Positions 25,827 to 35,700 of a stretch of DNA of 64,000 bases are shown here, piece after piece. Below the pieces are notes generated by a model. The model made no database searches, was not told where the DNA came from, and saw nothing but the letters and a program-made list of their open reading frames with translations. The position numbers and the translations under genes are program-made. Each line of letters begins with the position of its first letter. Within the stretch, counting starts at the first letter, position 1. Source of the stretch: Aeromonas australiensis (GTDB lineage Bacteria > Pseudomonadota > Gammaproteobacteria > Enterobacterales > Aeromonadaceae); assembly GCF_000819725.1 (NCBI RefSeq), contig NZ_CDDH01000028.1, positions 62,001 to 126,000 of the forward strand, in the 5' to 3' direction.

Positions 25827-26912
25827 ATGAACCACTTCGACGCTGACTACTGCTACTCATTCCCCGCAGTGCGTGGGATACAAGCCGGTCGCCCCTTCTA
25901 TATCGCGACCTGCCCGATGCGCATCATCCCCAAAATTTTCAACTTCGATGAGAGCGAAGTACCCCCTGAATTGCGTGCTCAACGCACATTGAACAAATCC
26001 CGGATCCCGGAAATGGTGCGATACCTCTTGGAGAATCCCAAGGATTACGTATTCTCTGCCTTGACTGCGTCAATTGCTGTTGACGTCGAGTTTGCTGAGC
26101 ACCCCGGCTCCAACAATCTGGGCACTTTACGGGTGCCCATGGATGCACAGATCCTGATCAACGATGGTCAGCACCGCCGCAAAGCTATCGAAGAGGCGTT
26201 GGTAGAGCGCCCCGAACTGGGTCAGGACAACATCCCTGTCTTGTTCTTTGTCGATGAAGGGTTAACCCGAAGCCAGCAAATGTTTGCTGATCTCAACAAG
26301 TACGCGGTCAAACCCAGTCCGTCACTGTCTACGCTCTATGACCATAGAGATCAAGGCTCTGAGCTTGCTCGCCATTTGGCTACTAGCATGGAGCCCTTCG
26401 TCGGGCTTACTGAGATGGAAAAGTCGAGCATCTCCCAGCTCTCCAGCAAGCTCTTCACCTTAAGTAGCATCAAGCAGGCAACCCGAGTCCTACTGGGCAA
26501 GGGACCTAAAGAGGGCTGCGCAGATGAAGAGGCCAAGCTGGCGGCTCTCTATTGGAAAGCGGTCTACGACCAGATGCCGGATTGGCAGATGGCCAGTCGC
26601 AAAGAAGTATCACCAGCCCAACTCCGGCAGGAGTATGTCCATGCTCACGGCGTCGGCCTGCAAGCTCTCGGTATGCTCGGCCGCTTTTTGATAAGCGAGC
26701 ATCCTGATACCTGGCAAGCAGACCTTGGTAAGCTCAAGACCATTGACTGGCGCAAAACCAACCCGGAATGGATTCGCAGAACCATGTCGCATGGCAAGCT
26801 AAGCAAATCCACCACCGCGCTCCGTCTTACCTGCAACGCCCTTAAAACATCACTCAACCTCCCCCTCACTCCCGAGGAGAAGGTACTTGAAGCTCAGGTT
26901 GTCTCTCAATGA
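25827..26912 (+). CDS. dndB: DNA sulfur modification protein DndB
   Basis: Protein of 361 residues with the DGQHR motif at 113-117 (INDGQHRRKAIEEAL) and the following VLFFVDEGLTRSQQMFADLN segment typical of DndB. DndB is not required for the chemistry but influences modification frequency and acts as a transcriptional regulator in studied systems. Its stop overlaps the dndC start by four bases (ATGA). First gene of dndBCDE. Confidence 0.95.
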   Translation: MNHFDADYCYSFPAVRGIQAGRPFYIATCPMRIIPKIFNFDESEVPPELRAQRTLNKSRIPEMVRYLLENPKDYVFSALTASIAVDVEFAEHPGSNNLGTLRVPMDAQILINDGQHRRKAIEEALVERPELGQDNIPVLFFVDEGLTRSQQMFADLNKYAVKPSPSLSTLYDHRDQGSELARHLATSMEPFVGLTEMEKSSISQLSSKLFTLSSIKQATRVLLGKGPKEGCADEEAKLAALYWKAVYDQMPDWQMASRKEVSPAQLRQEYVHAHGVGLQALGMLGRFLISEHPDTWQADLGKLKTIDWRKTNPEWIRRTMSHGKLSKSTTALRLTCNALKTSLNLPLTPEEKVLEAQVVSQ

Positions 26913-28543
26913 ACCCCTTGATTCAGGCCCATGATCTGGCCGATTACGAAGATTTCATCAATACCGAGCCCTTTGCCGGCCGTCCACTGGCAGAGTATGT
27001 AGCTGAAGTACAACGCATCTATTGCGCTGACAAACGACCCTGGGTCATTGGTTATAGCGGAGGTAAAGACTCTTCTGCTGTGCTGACGCTGGTTTATCTG
27101 GCGCTGCTGGGGTTACCGCCCGAAATGCGCCACAAAGATGTCTTTGTCGTGTCATCAGACACCCTGGTCGAGACCCCTGTTGTCGTCGATTTGATCATTC
27201 GGACCATGGATCAAATCGAAAAGGGCGCCAAACGCGATGCGTTACCCATTACCTCTCACCCTGTCGTACCCAAAACCCATGAGACGTTTTGGGTAAACCT
27301 GCTCGGCAAAGGCTACCCTGCCCCGACTCGCAGCTTCCGCTGGTGTACCGAGCGAATGAAGATCAACCCGGTCAGTGACTTTATCAAAGACAAGGTCAGC
27401 CAGTTTGAAGAGGTGATCGTTGTGCTCGGCTCTCGCAGCAGCGAGAGTGCTTCCCGTGCCCAGGTCATTGCCAAGCACAAGATTGATGGAACCCGTCTTG
27501 CCCGCCATACCACGCTGGCCAATGCCTTCATCTACACCCCTATCGACACTTGGGATGTTGAGGATGTCTGGAAACTGCTGCGCGGCGCCTTCAAATACGC
27601 GCCAGATGATGTGGAGGAGTGGGAAAATCCCTGGGGCGGCAATAACCGCCCGCTCTGGACTCTTTATATGGACTCCTCGGGTCAGGGTGAGTGTCCATTG
27701 GTCATTGATGACAGTACCCCCTCTTGTGGTAATTCACGCTTTGGGTGTTGGACCTGTACCGTGGTCACCAAAGACCGAGCCATGGAGAGCCTGATCCAAA
27801 ACGGCGAAGACTGGATGCTACCCCTGCTCAAGTTTCGTAATCAGCTAGCTCTGACCACAGACCCTGCGCAAAAAGATACCTACCGTAACTACAAGCGCCG
27901 CACCGGCAAGGTGAGCTACCAATACGCCAAAGAGGGTGAAGAGCTTAGCGCAGAGCGCAAGCACGTCCCCGGCCCTTATTGGCTGAGATACCGCCAAGAG
28001 TGGCTTAAAGAGCTGCTCGAGATGGAGCGTGACCTCAACCTGCGTGGCCACACCATTACTCTGATCACCAAGCCGGAGCTGCATGCGATTCGCCAGGAGT
28101 GGTTAACTGACCCTAACGAGCCGGATTGGAATGACTCACTGCCAGCTATATATCGGGAAGTATATGGCGAAGACCTCGACTGGCTAATCGACGATCAGTC
28201 ACGCTTCAATGCCAGCGATGCCGAGCTGCTGGCACAACTAAGCCAGGGCTATGATGTCGAGCCCGAGATGGTGATGAAGCTGATAGAGCTCGAAATATCC
28301 CTTGAAGGGCTTAGCCGCCGCCAAGGCATTTTCGCCAAAATAGGCACCATCCTGAAACAGGATTGGGGCAGCCTCGAAGCCATAGAGCAGAAACAGGCAC
28401 AGTTACAAAAACGCAATGAGCGCGATCTCTATCAAGAAGAAGTGGAACAAATTGAACAGTCGCTTGCTGAATTGCAAAAACAATTGGCACAAGCCGACGA
28501 TATGGCAGCACTGTTTAGTGAGGCAGTAAAAAATGATCATTAA
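26909..28543 (+). CDS. dndC: DNA phosphorothioation protein DndC (PAPS-reductase-like ATP pyrophosphatase)
   Basis: Protein of 544 residues that activates DNA for sulfur insertion. The ATP pyrophosphatase loop is SGGKDSS at 50-56. Cys146 (RWCTERM), Cys262, Cys273, Cys280 and Cys283 (FGCWTC) are candidate ligands for the [4Fe-4S] cluster known in DndC. The C-terminal part is helical and charged. It overlaps dndB by 4 nt and dndD by 11 nt, so the operon is tightly coupled. Confidence 0.96.
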   Translation: MNPLIQAHDLADYEDFINTEPFAGRPLAEYVAEVQRIYCADKRPWVIGYSGGKDSSAVLTLVYLALLGLPPEMRHKDVFVVSSDTLVETPVVVDLIIRTMDQIEKGAKRDALPITSHPVVPKTHETFWVNLLGKGYPAPTRSFRWCTERMKINPVSDFIKDKVSQFEEVIVVLGSRSSESASRAQVIAKHKIDGTRLARHTTLANAFIYTPIDTWDVEDVWKLLRGAFKYAPDDVEEWENPWGGNNRPLWTLYMDSSGQGECPLVIDDSTPSCGNSRFGCWTCTVVTKDRAMESLIQNGEDWMLPLLKFRNQLALTTDPAQKDTYRNYKRRTGKVSYQYAKEGEELSAERKHVPGPYWLRYRQEWLKELLEMERDLNLRGHTITLITKPELHAIRQEWLTDPNEPDWNDSLPAIYREVYGEDLDWLIDDQSRFNASDAELLAQLSQGYDVEPEMVMKLIELEISLEGLSRRQGIFAKIGTILKQDWGSLEAIEQKQAQLQKRNERDLYQEEVEQIEQSLAELQKQLAQADDMAALFSEAVKNDH

Positions 28544-30551
28544 GAAGTTAGTCTTGCATAACTTTCGTGTATTTCGTGGTCACCACGAAATAGAGCTGAC
28601 CCCACAAAAACGTGGAAATGAGAACATTGATAGGCCTATCGTGCTGTTTGGTGGCCTCAACGGCGCAGGCAAAACGTCGATTTTGTCAGCTATTCGTTTA
28701 GCGCTATATGGACGCCTGGCCTTCGATAACCTGATCCACAATCAGGACTATATTGACCAACTTACTGCACTGATCCATAACGGCGTCAGCGTCTCTCAGC
28801 AACCTAAAGATGCCTCGATTGAACTCGTGTTTACCTATAACCAGGGTGGCACTGAGTCTGAATTTACCGTTATTCGCAGCTGGAATCGCAATAAAAAAGA
28901 TAGACTCAAACTGCTGCAAAACGGAGTCGAGCTGGACGAGCTTAACTATGAACAGTGCCAGGGTTTTCTAAATGAGTTAATCCCGCACGGTATTGCTGAT
29001 CTCTTCTTTTTTGATGGCGAAAAGATCGCCTCATTGGCAGAGGATGAATCGGGCAAGATTCTGCAGACCGCGGTACGCCGCCTGCTGGGCCTTGACCTGA
29101 TCGCCAAACTGCGCACCGACCTTGGCATCTATTTAAAGCAGCAAGGGGCCAAAGAGCTGGGCACCCAACAACAGCACAAATTGGCCGAGCTGGAGCAGAA
29201 TAAAAAGCAGTTTGCCAAACAGGCCGAGCATTATCGATTTGAAGCTGATTTGGTGATGGCAAGGATTGGCCTGATTACCCAGGATATTCAGAAATATGAA
29301 GCCATGCTGGCAGCACAAGGCGGTGCTTTTGCGCGGACAAAAAATCAGGAGCAGCAGAAAGTAGCTGAACTGGTAAAAGAAAAAGAACAGCTTGAAAAGA
29401 GTCTGCGCCATGAATGTGATGGATCCCTCCCCTTTGCACTGGCCCCCAATACCATGGCCAAACTGCAGCAACAGCTGGCCAAAGAAATAGAGATAAAAAG
29501 GGCTCGCAGCTTTTCCCAAGAGCTCAACCTTTTTCTCGAACAGCTTAAAGCCAATATTGGCTTTAAAGGCAAAGAGACGCTGGCCATCACAACCCAGGCG
29601 ATCGAAGAGCAGCTTGACAGCTTTATGGCCAACAAGCCGCAAGGTGAAGTTCTCTTTGATATCTCGGAGCGCGAGACTCACATCGTCATCGCGGCAATCA
29701 GTGAGGATTGCCAACGAGCCTGGAACAAATTTGATGCACAGCGTCGTAAATTAGCCGAGGTCGAACATCAACTGGAGCAAGCTGCCAGCAATATTGAGCG
29801 AGCACCTGATGATGAGCAACTGATGGATATCTTCCAAACCCTACGAGAGATGGACAATCAACGGCAAGAGGAGCGCCACAAATACAAGGCACTTTTGGAG
29901 CAAGCCAAGCAAGCGGTAATGAGTCAACTGGATTGCGCCCGCCAGATCCAAAAATTGCACGATAAAGCCAGAGAGCAATATGGTGCCGTGAGTGCAGTGC
30001 AATATGCCAATGAGACCATCAGTTTGCTGGATGAGTACAGCGATGTATTGACCCAAGCTCGGGTTAAAACGCTGGAGCAGAATTTTGAAGTGGCCTACCG
30101 AAAATTGGCCAGAAAAGAAGATCTGCAGATTAAGGCCAGGATCAATCCTCACACCTTTGATGTGGAGCTGGTAGACGAAGCGGGGATAGCTATCAATAGA
30201 AAGTCGCTCTCTGCCGGTGAGAAGCAAATTTATGCCATCGCGATCCTGGAAGCCTTGGCTAAAACATCTGGTCGACAACTGCCTGTCATTATTGATACCC
30301 CGCTGGGGCGCCTTGACTCACACCATAGAGACAAGCTGATTCATCATTACTTCCCCTATGCCAGCCATCAGGTGATCTTGCTGTCGACCGACACGGAGGT
30401 AGATGAACGCTATTTTGCCAGTGCTTTGGCTGATGATATCTCTCATGCCTATCAGATCCGATTTGATGCGCTGACCAGGTCATCAAAACTGACCAAAGGC
30501 TACTTCTGGAAAGAGAGTCCTGTCCAAGTACAAGCCAAGGAGGTTTGTTAA
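28533..30551 (+). CDS. dndD: DNA phosphorothioation ATPase DndD (SMC/Rad50-like)
   Basis: ATPase of 672 residues thought to alter DNA structure during sulfur insertion. Walker A GLNGAGKTS at 41-49. A long coiled-coil middle (about 200-560) follows. The C-terminal ATPase half has the signature SLSAGEKQIYAIAILEALA and Walker B LPVIIDTPLGRLD, then a D-loop and His switch region. It overlaps dndE by one base (TAATG). Confidence 0.95.
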   Translation: MIIKKLVLHNFRVFRGHHEIELTPQKRGNENIDRPIVLFGGLNGAGKTSILSAIRLALYGRLAFDNLIHNQDYIDQLTALIHNGVSVSQQPKDASIELVFTYNQGGTESEFTVIRSWNRNKKDRLKLLQNGVELDELNYEQCQGFLNELIPHGIADLFFFDGEKIASLAEDESGKILQTAVRRLLGLDLIAKLRTDLGIYLKQQGAKELGTQQQHKLAELEQNKKQFAKQAEHYRFEADLVMARIGLITQDIQKYEAMLAAQGGAFARTKNQEQQKVAELVKEKEQLEKSLRHECDGSLPFALAPNTMAKLQQQLAKEIEIKRARSFSQELNLFLEQLKANIGFKGKETLAITTQAIEEQLDSFMANKPQGEVLFDISERETHIVIAAISEDCQRAWNKFDAQRRKLAEVEHQLEQAASNIERAPDDEQLMDIFQTLREMDNQRQEERHKYKALLEQAKQAVMSQLDCARQIQKLHDKAREQYGAVSAVQYANETISLLDEYSDVLTQARVKTLEQNFEVAYRKLARKEDLQIKARINPHTFDVELVDEAGIAINRKSLSAGEKQIYAIAILEALAKTSGRQLPVIIDTPLGRLDSHHRDKLIHHYFPYASHQVILLSTDTEVDERYFASALADDISHAYQIRFDALTRSSKLTKGYFWKESPVQVQAKEVC

Positions 30552-30913
30552 TGCTCCCGAATCGCATGCAGCTCACCCGCCAAACGGAAGAGCAGCTTAA
30601 ACGATTAAAAGCCAATACCGGGATCACTCCCAATGTGGCAGCACGTCTGGCTTTTTTTCGTTCAGTGGAAACTGATTTTCGCTACCATCCTGATCATAAA
30701 AAATTGGATGGCAGCCTGGTACTCGACAAGATAACTTGGCTGGGAGAAACCCTAGTTGTGACCGAGCTTACCCTCCAGATGATTTATCCTGACCTGGACC
30801 ATAAAGAGTGGATAAAAGCATGGGCTGCTCATGTGGAAGATGGTATAGCAAGTTTAAGAAATCAAAAGAATCTTTTGAATATCACATTGAATATCGTCAA
30901 CTCTAAAGAATAG
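30551..30913 (+). CDS. dndE: DNA sulfur modification protein DndE
   Basis: Small protein of 120 residues. DndE was shown structurally to bind nicked DNA and is essential for phosphorothioation. The RLTRQ-like start (MQLTRQTEEQLKRLKANTGI) and NVAARLAFFRS are family features. The ATG overlapping the dndD stop was chosen over a TTG two codons upstream. Last gene of the modification operon; no clear terminator is seen before the converging DGQHR gene. Confidence 0.92.
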   Translation: MLPNRMQLTRQTEEQLKRLKANTGITPNVAARLAFFRSVETDFRYHPDHKKLDGSLVLDKITWLGETLVVTELTLQMIYPDLDHKEWIKAWAAHVEDGIASLRNQKNLLNITLNIVNSKE

Positions 30914-31011
30914 ACATCTATATTCAATAAATAAATAAATATCATACTCTTTACATAAAATCCGCATTTCCGATGTAAAAATGGTGGGCTTAAAGCCCAC
31001 CAACAATCTAT

Positions 31012-32175
31012 CTATATAAATCTTTTCATCTCTTTATATATATATCCAGAGCTTTTCGAAATCGCATCTATTTTATCAAAGTATCCATCTTGCATATCTA
31101 TTTTTTTAAGATATCTCGCGAATACATCCTTTGAAACCACACCACCATAATTCAACTCTTTCAACTCAACTTGTTTATTATAAATATCTCTAAACAATCT
31201 TGTAAGAGCAATAAGACCTACTGTTTTATTAAGCACAGAGTTTCTATTGTTTTTACTCCAGCTTCTAGGCCATTTGCTTTCTACTGAACTAAAAAAGTTA
31301 TATATATTCTCACCAATGGACACATCGTCGGCATTTATAAAACTCTTACGCAATGGCATCCGCTTATAACTTAATAAATCATCATCAGGAAGATTTGTAT
31401 TTTTTAGGCCAAGAAATCTTTTTTTCTTCCCTAATAAAATATCTCTATCTAAGCTAGGCCTCTTGGATATTAACTTAACTATATTTTCTACAAAAGCCGC
31501 CTGGGTTATTAACTCGTTATCAATACCTTTAGTTTTAACGCCTAATCTTTTAATTCTATGATAGAAAGGTGATCCTTGAGAAGAATTCAAAAACACAGCA
31601 AGTTGATGCGCAGTTTTCGATGGATTCCTTGCCAAAGCTAATGACTCTAGATCATATACCAAACTCTTATTAACTTTAGTTTGATTCTGATTGACCATTG
31701 TAAAAACTTGAGCTTGCGTATGAAGGTCCGCCTCAATAAATATAGTTACCAACACCTCAAAATCGATAGAATCATCATTTTGAGAGATAAATTTAAAATC
31801 AGAACCCTCAAATCCAGCAAGTCTGTGTTGTCCATCCAGAATTTTTGCTACCTTACCTTTTTGGTCGTCATTGAAAATAATTTCCAATTTTCCACTGTCT
31901 AATGAAATAAATTTTCCATCTATTGCAACAATTATAGAGTTAGGAAAAGTAGCATCAACAGATTTTATATACTCGTTAATTTTCTTTACTCGAGTAGGGT
32001 TTAACTCTCTTTGAATTCCAAGATATGTTTCAAAATCATTTTCATTTTGTTCTCTCTCAAGCCTACGAACATCTGAGAATGAGATTGCATATAAATCCTT
32101 AGCTTTCATTACGCAGCAGTAAAACTCACCTATTGGCTGATTTATTTTTAGAAATTTCGTAATGATCTTATTCAT
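31012..32175 (-). CDS. Second DGQHR-domain protein, last gene of the dndFGH operon
   Basis: Protein of 387 residues with DGQHR at 114-118 (KILDGQHRLAGFEG), the same motif as DndB but otherwise dissimilar. It has an N-terminal extension and a long C-terminal helical part. Base composition is strikingly AT-rich next to dnd genes, suggesting separate origin. It overlaps the preceding membrane-protein gene by four bases (ATGA), which follows dndH after 4 nt, so it should be made with the restriction proteins. The function is not known. DGQHR proteins are ParB-fold relatives, so DNA or nucleotide binding is plausible. Confidence 0.82.
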   Translation of the reverse strand: MNKIITKFLKINQPIGEFYCCVMKAKDLYAISFSDVRRLEREQNENDFETYLGIQRELNPTRVKKINEYIKSVDATFPNSIIVAIDGKFISLDSGKLEIIFNDDQKGKVAKILDGQHRLAGFEGSDFKFISQNDDSIDFEVLVTIFIEADLHTQAQVFTMVNQNQTKVNKSLVYDLESLALARNPSKTAHQLAVFLNSSQGSPFYHRIKRLGVKTKGIDNELITQAAFVENIVKLISKRPSLDRDILLGKKKRFLGLKNTNLPDDDLLSYKRMPLRKSFINADDVSIGENIYNFFSSVESKWPRSWSKNNRNSVLNKTVGLIALTRLFRDIYNKQVELKELNYGGVVSKDVFARYLKKIDMQDGYFDKIDAISKSSGYIYKEMKRFI

Positions 32176-32702
32176 TCAACAGTCCTACTTATTCTATTTT
32201 CTAACTGTGCAGAAAACTCATTTTGATTTTTTCTGTTTATATCAATTATATTCTTTGGTTTGTCATGATCAGACCAAACACCATAATACCAAACAATTAT
32301 GGTAGAGAATACAATAGAACACCCAATCAATAAAATATCATCAGCAGAAACATTCATTTTTCTAGACATAATTTCTTCTAAACGAACAAAGCTAAAAATG
32401 AATGCGCCAACAGTAAAAGAGTATATTGAAAGAATGAACACTAATATGCTACATAAGCTTGACTTTTCGCTTAATATTTTCTTGTGAACATAAGGCACTA
32501 AAAAAGCTGAGCAATACAAGAAAACTTCACCTGATTTAAAGTTAGTTTTAAAAGCGTCAACGAAGCTATCTTCAGACCATATACACGCAATAAAAGCCCC
32601 CACCAGCACAGGGAGAAACGAAATAATAACCGTTATAATAAACTCTCTTGTCGCACGTCCAAAATGACATAGCTTATAATAAAGGCACATTAACAACTCC
32701 AT
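32172..32702 (-). CDS. Four-helix membrane protein of unknown function in the dndFGH operon
   Basis: Protein of 176 residues with four predicted membrane helices (about 20-42, 60-76, 83-105, 121-142) and a charged cytoplasmic-looking C-terminus. I do not recognise a family. A GGGAG site formed by the end of dndH precedes the ATG. AT-rich like the DGQHR gene that it overlaps. A membrane partner in a restriction operon suggests an effector or anchor, but that is only inference from context. Confidence 0.72.
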   Translation of the reverse strand: MELLMCLYYKLCHFGRATREFIITVIISFLPVLVGAFIACIWSEDSFVDAFKTNFKSGEVFLYCSAFLVPYVHKKILSEKSSLCSILVFILSIYSFTVGAFIFSFVRLEEIMSRKMNVSADDILLIGCSIVFSTIIVWYYGVWSDHDKPKNIIDINRKNQNEFSAQLENRISRTVE

Positions 32703-32706
32703 CTAT

Positions 32707-35700
32707 CTATAGCTCCCAAAATGCCCGATCCCGCATCATAGATACCTTTTTATCTCCATCAATATAGAGACTAAAGTGCTTATCCAGTTTGCGGATGGTT
32801 TCCATTAATTGTTCTTGCTCGGCCTTATCATCTTTATTAAAGATGGACTTGATATCGGCATTCTTGATCTCGGCGACGCGATGCACCACCCAGGTCAAAA
32901 TATAAGAGCCGTAGTTGTTTTCCCCGGTTTTAAAGTGACTCAAGTCCTGGGTTGAGAGGATCACCCCCACCCCATACTCACGCCCCTCTTTCAGGATCTT
33001 GCGCAGGCTGGGGAAGTCCTGCGACATAAAGTTGTCGGCCTCGTCGACCAAGATCATCTTGGTTATCTGGCGATAATCGCCGTTGACTTGCGGTTTGCCG
33101 CGCTTTTGCATCTGCGAATAGAAGAGATCCAGCGTCAGGGCTACCACCAGGTTCTGGATCTGGGGTGAGTAGCCCGCCAGCTCGATCACCGTCACCCCAT
33201 CGAGCAGCTCATACAGGGAGCTCACCTCATCCGGCATGGTTTCAAAGATCTCGTAAGTGACCAGCGAGTCGAGCGCCGCATAGAGAGAGTCTTCTTCTAC
33301 CTTCTCCTGCTCAAGATAGAGATCCCATACCTGGGCCAAGGTGGGCGCAGGCCTTGACCAGGTGCTGGCGTCAGCTCTGCTGATCCCAGCCAGCTCATAC
33401 GCATCGAGGATTAACTTGCGCAGCCGCAGCTGCTGCTTGGGCCCGAGGCCAAAGGCTTTGGCCAGGGTCTCGGCAAACCCGGTCGCGGTATGCACCGGCA
33501 GCATCGGCATATCGCCATAGAGCGAGAGCGGATTGTACGGCAGGCGATACAACTTCAGCCGCTTGCTCTGGTTGGCCTCACTAAAGGCATCGTCCACATA
33601 GTCGGATTTGTAATCGAAGATCAGCAGGCCGATCCGTGCCCCCTCGACATTGTTGTCTTGCTGGCGCATCAGCTGGGTGATCAGCGACTTGGTAAACTGG
33701 GTTTTGCCGGTGCCCATGGTGCCTATGATACCGGTATTGGTATTCATAAATCGGGCGGTATTGGTGGGCTCCCAATAGAGCGGCGCTTGCCGCAAAGCCT
33801 CGTGGCCAAACAGGATACGCATGGGCTCGATCAGCTTGCCGGTCGGCTCGTCTTCCATTGCAACAGGGGGAACCGGATCGGTGTTTTGGGCACCAGTGGC
33901 CGGTGCCACTGGCGCCATATCCATGTTCTTATTGCCCCCTTCTTTTGACTGTGGTTGAGAGCCAGATTCAGGCTCAGCCGCCTCTTCTCTGAGCCCCAGC
34001 AGATATTGTTTGTCTACATGGCACAGGGTCACCAACTCATCAAGCGCAGGGGCGCTACAGGCCTGAATAAGGCTACCCATCAAGGCGTAGGGCAGTTCAA
34101 CCTGCAATACACCACGCTCGGTCATCTGGTAGTGAGGCACAAAGAAGCTGTCGTTTTCGATATGGGCGACGACAAAGCCTTCGGGATAGTCGGGCACGTT
34201 GGCTAGGGTATATTCCCCTTTGAGCCACCACTCCCGCTCGATCAACAGCGGAGCAAGCTGCGCAGGCTGCATCACCTGATAGAGGCACAGCTTGTCGACC
34301 TGCATCAGCACCTGGCGAATAAAGAGACCACGGTAGAGCCGCGCAGCCAAGGTATTGGGGCCAAGCACCTCTTCCATCAGGTAACGTTTAAGCTCCAGCG
34401 CCTGTTGCCCGGCATAGGCAAAGTCAGGTCTGACACCAGTCTTGACCTCCAGAGGCAACAAATAGAGTTGCTTGCCCTTGAAGCCGACAAAGAGCACGTC
34501 ATCGGAAATGGCCCCTTTGCGATACCCATGCACCTGACGGGAGAACTCGCTGTCGCTCATCTTGAGGCCCACATTGCCGGAGACGCGGATCATCTCGGCC
34601 ACGGAGAGGGGGACCCAGCAGATATCGGATTGCCGCAACAAGGCCGAGACAAACTTGTAAGCACCGATGATGCCGTTTTTCTCTTTGCGCTCCTTGTCAT
34701 TGGCCGTAAGCATCTTGAGCAGCCATTCGCCGTTGAAGGCATTGAATTCGGAGAGCAGGGTCTCCCCTTGTCCGTGACCCTCTTTTTGCAACAAGCGTTT
34801 AAAGAGGTCTACCTGCTTGGTTACCGTGATGGCGTCATAACCGGCCGTGCTGGTGTATTGATCCGAGTAGTGGATCAGCACCACATCCTGCTGACTGGTG
34901 AAGAAATCGAGGGTCACCTTGGGATCGATGATGGTGGTCCACAGTGCGCTGTCATAAGAGCGGGTCAGCAGAGCCTTGAAATCGGCACTGACCGCCAGCC
35001 CCAGGCTGGTTGCCAGATAATGGGCATTGCTCTGGCTAGCCGGTTGCCACAGGTTGCCCAGCATACGGGCCACCCGCAGCGACTGCACCCCTTGATAGGG
35101 CACGCCACGCAGACCAAACGCGGTGAAATAGGCCGCCCCTTTCGTTTCAGCTGCTTCCCCGGCGATCAAGCCATCACACAACACACCACTCAGTGCCTCA
35201 TCGGTATTGATGGGATGGCACTCTACCGGCTCCTGGTTGCGGAAGAACGCCAGATGGGCATAGGCAAACTGCTCGCGCTCGTTGGGCAGGGTGAACTTGC
35301 TGTAGGTAAGACGGCTGCGGATCAGGTCGATCAGCATATCGGCCTCAGCACGCAGCGCAGTGGTGTTCAAGCCAAGCCAGGTTTTTAGCTCGTCATAAGC
35401 GGCCGTTTCGGCAAAGCGGTCGAAGTCATTGAATTGCAACCGCTCATCGTAGAAGTTCACATGAATGGCGATCGCCTGCTCTTTGTGCAGCTTGAAGTGC
35501 TCGATCAAACCGAGGAAGAGCTCTGCCCCACTCGCCTGATTGATGGCATTGACGATCAGGGTGCTCTTGGCCCCGGCACTGAACAGACGAGAATAGGCCT
35601 GGGTAAACTCGGCCAATTTGTCGCGCACCAGACGCTTGATGTAGCTGTAGCTCTCCTGTTTTTGTGGCACCACGTCGAGCCAGAAGCTGTTCTCCCGCAC

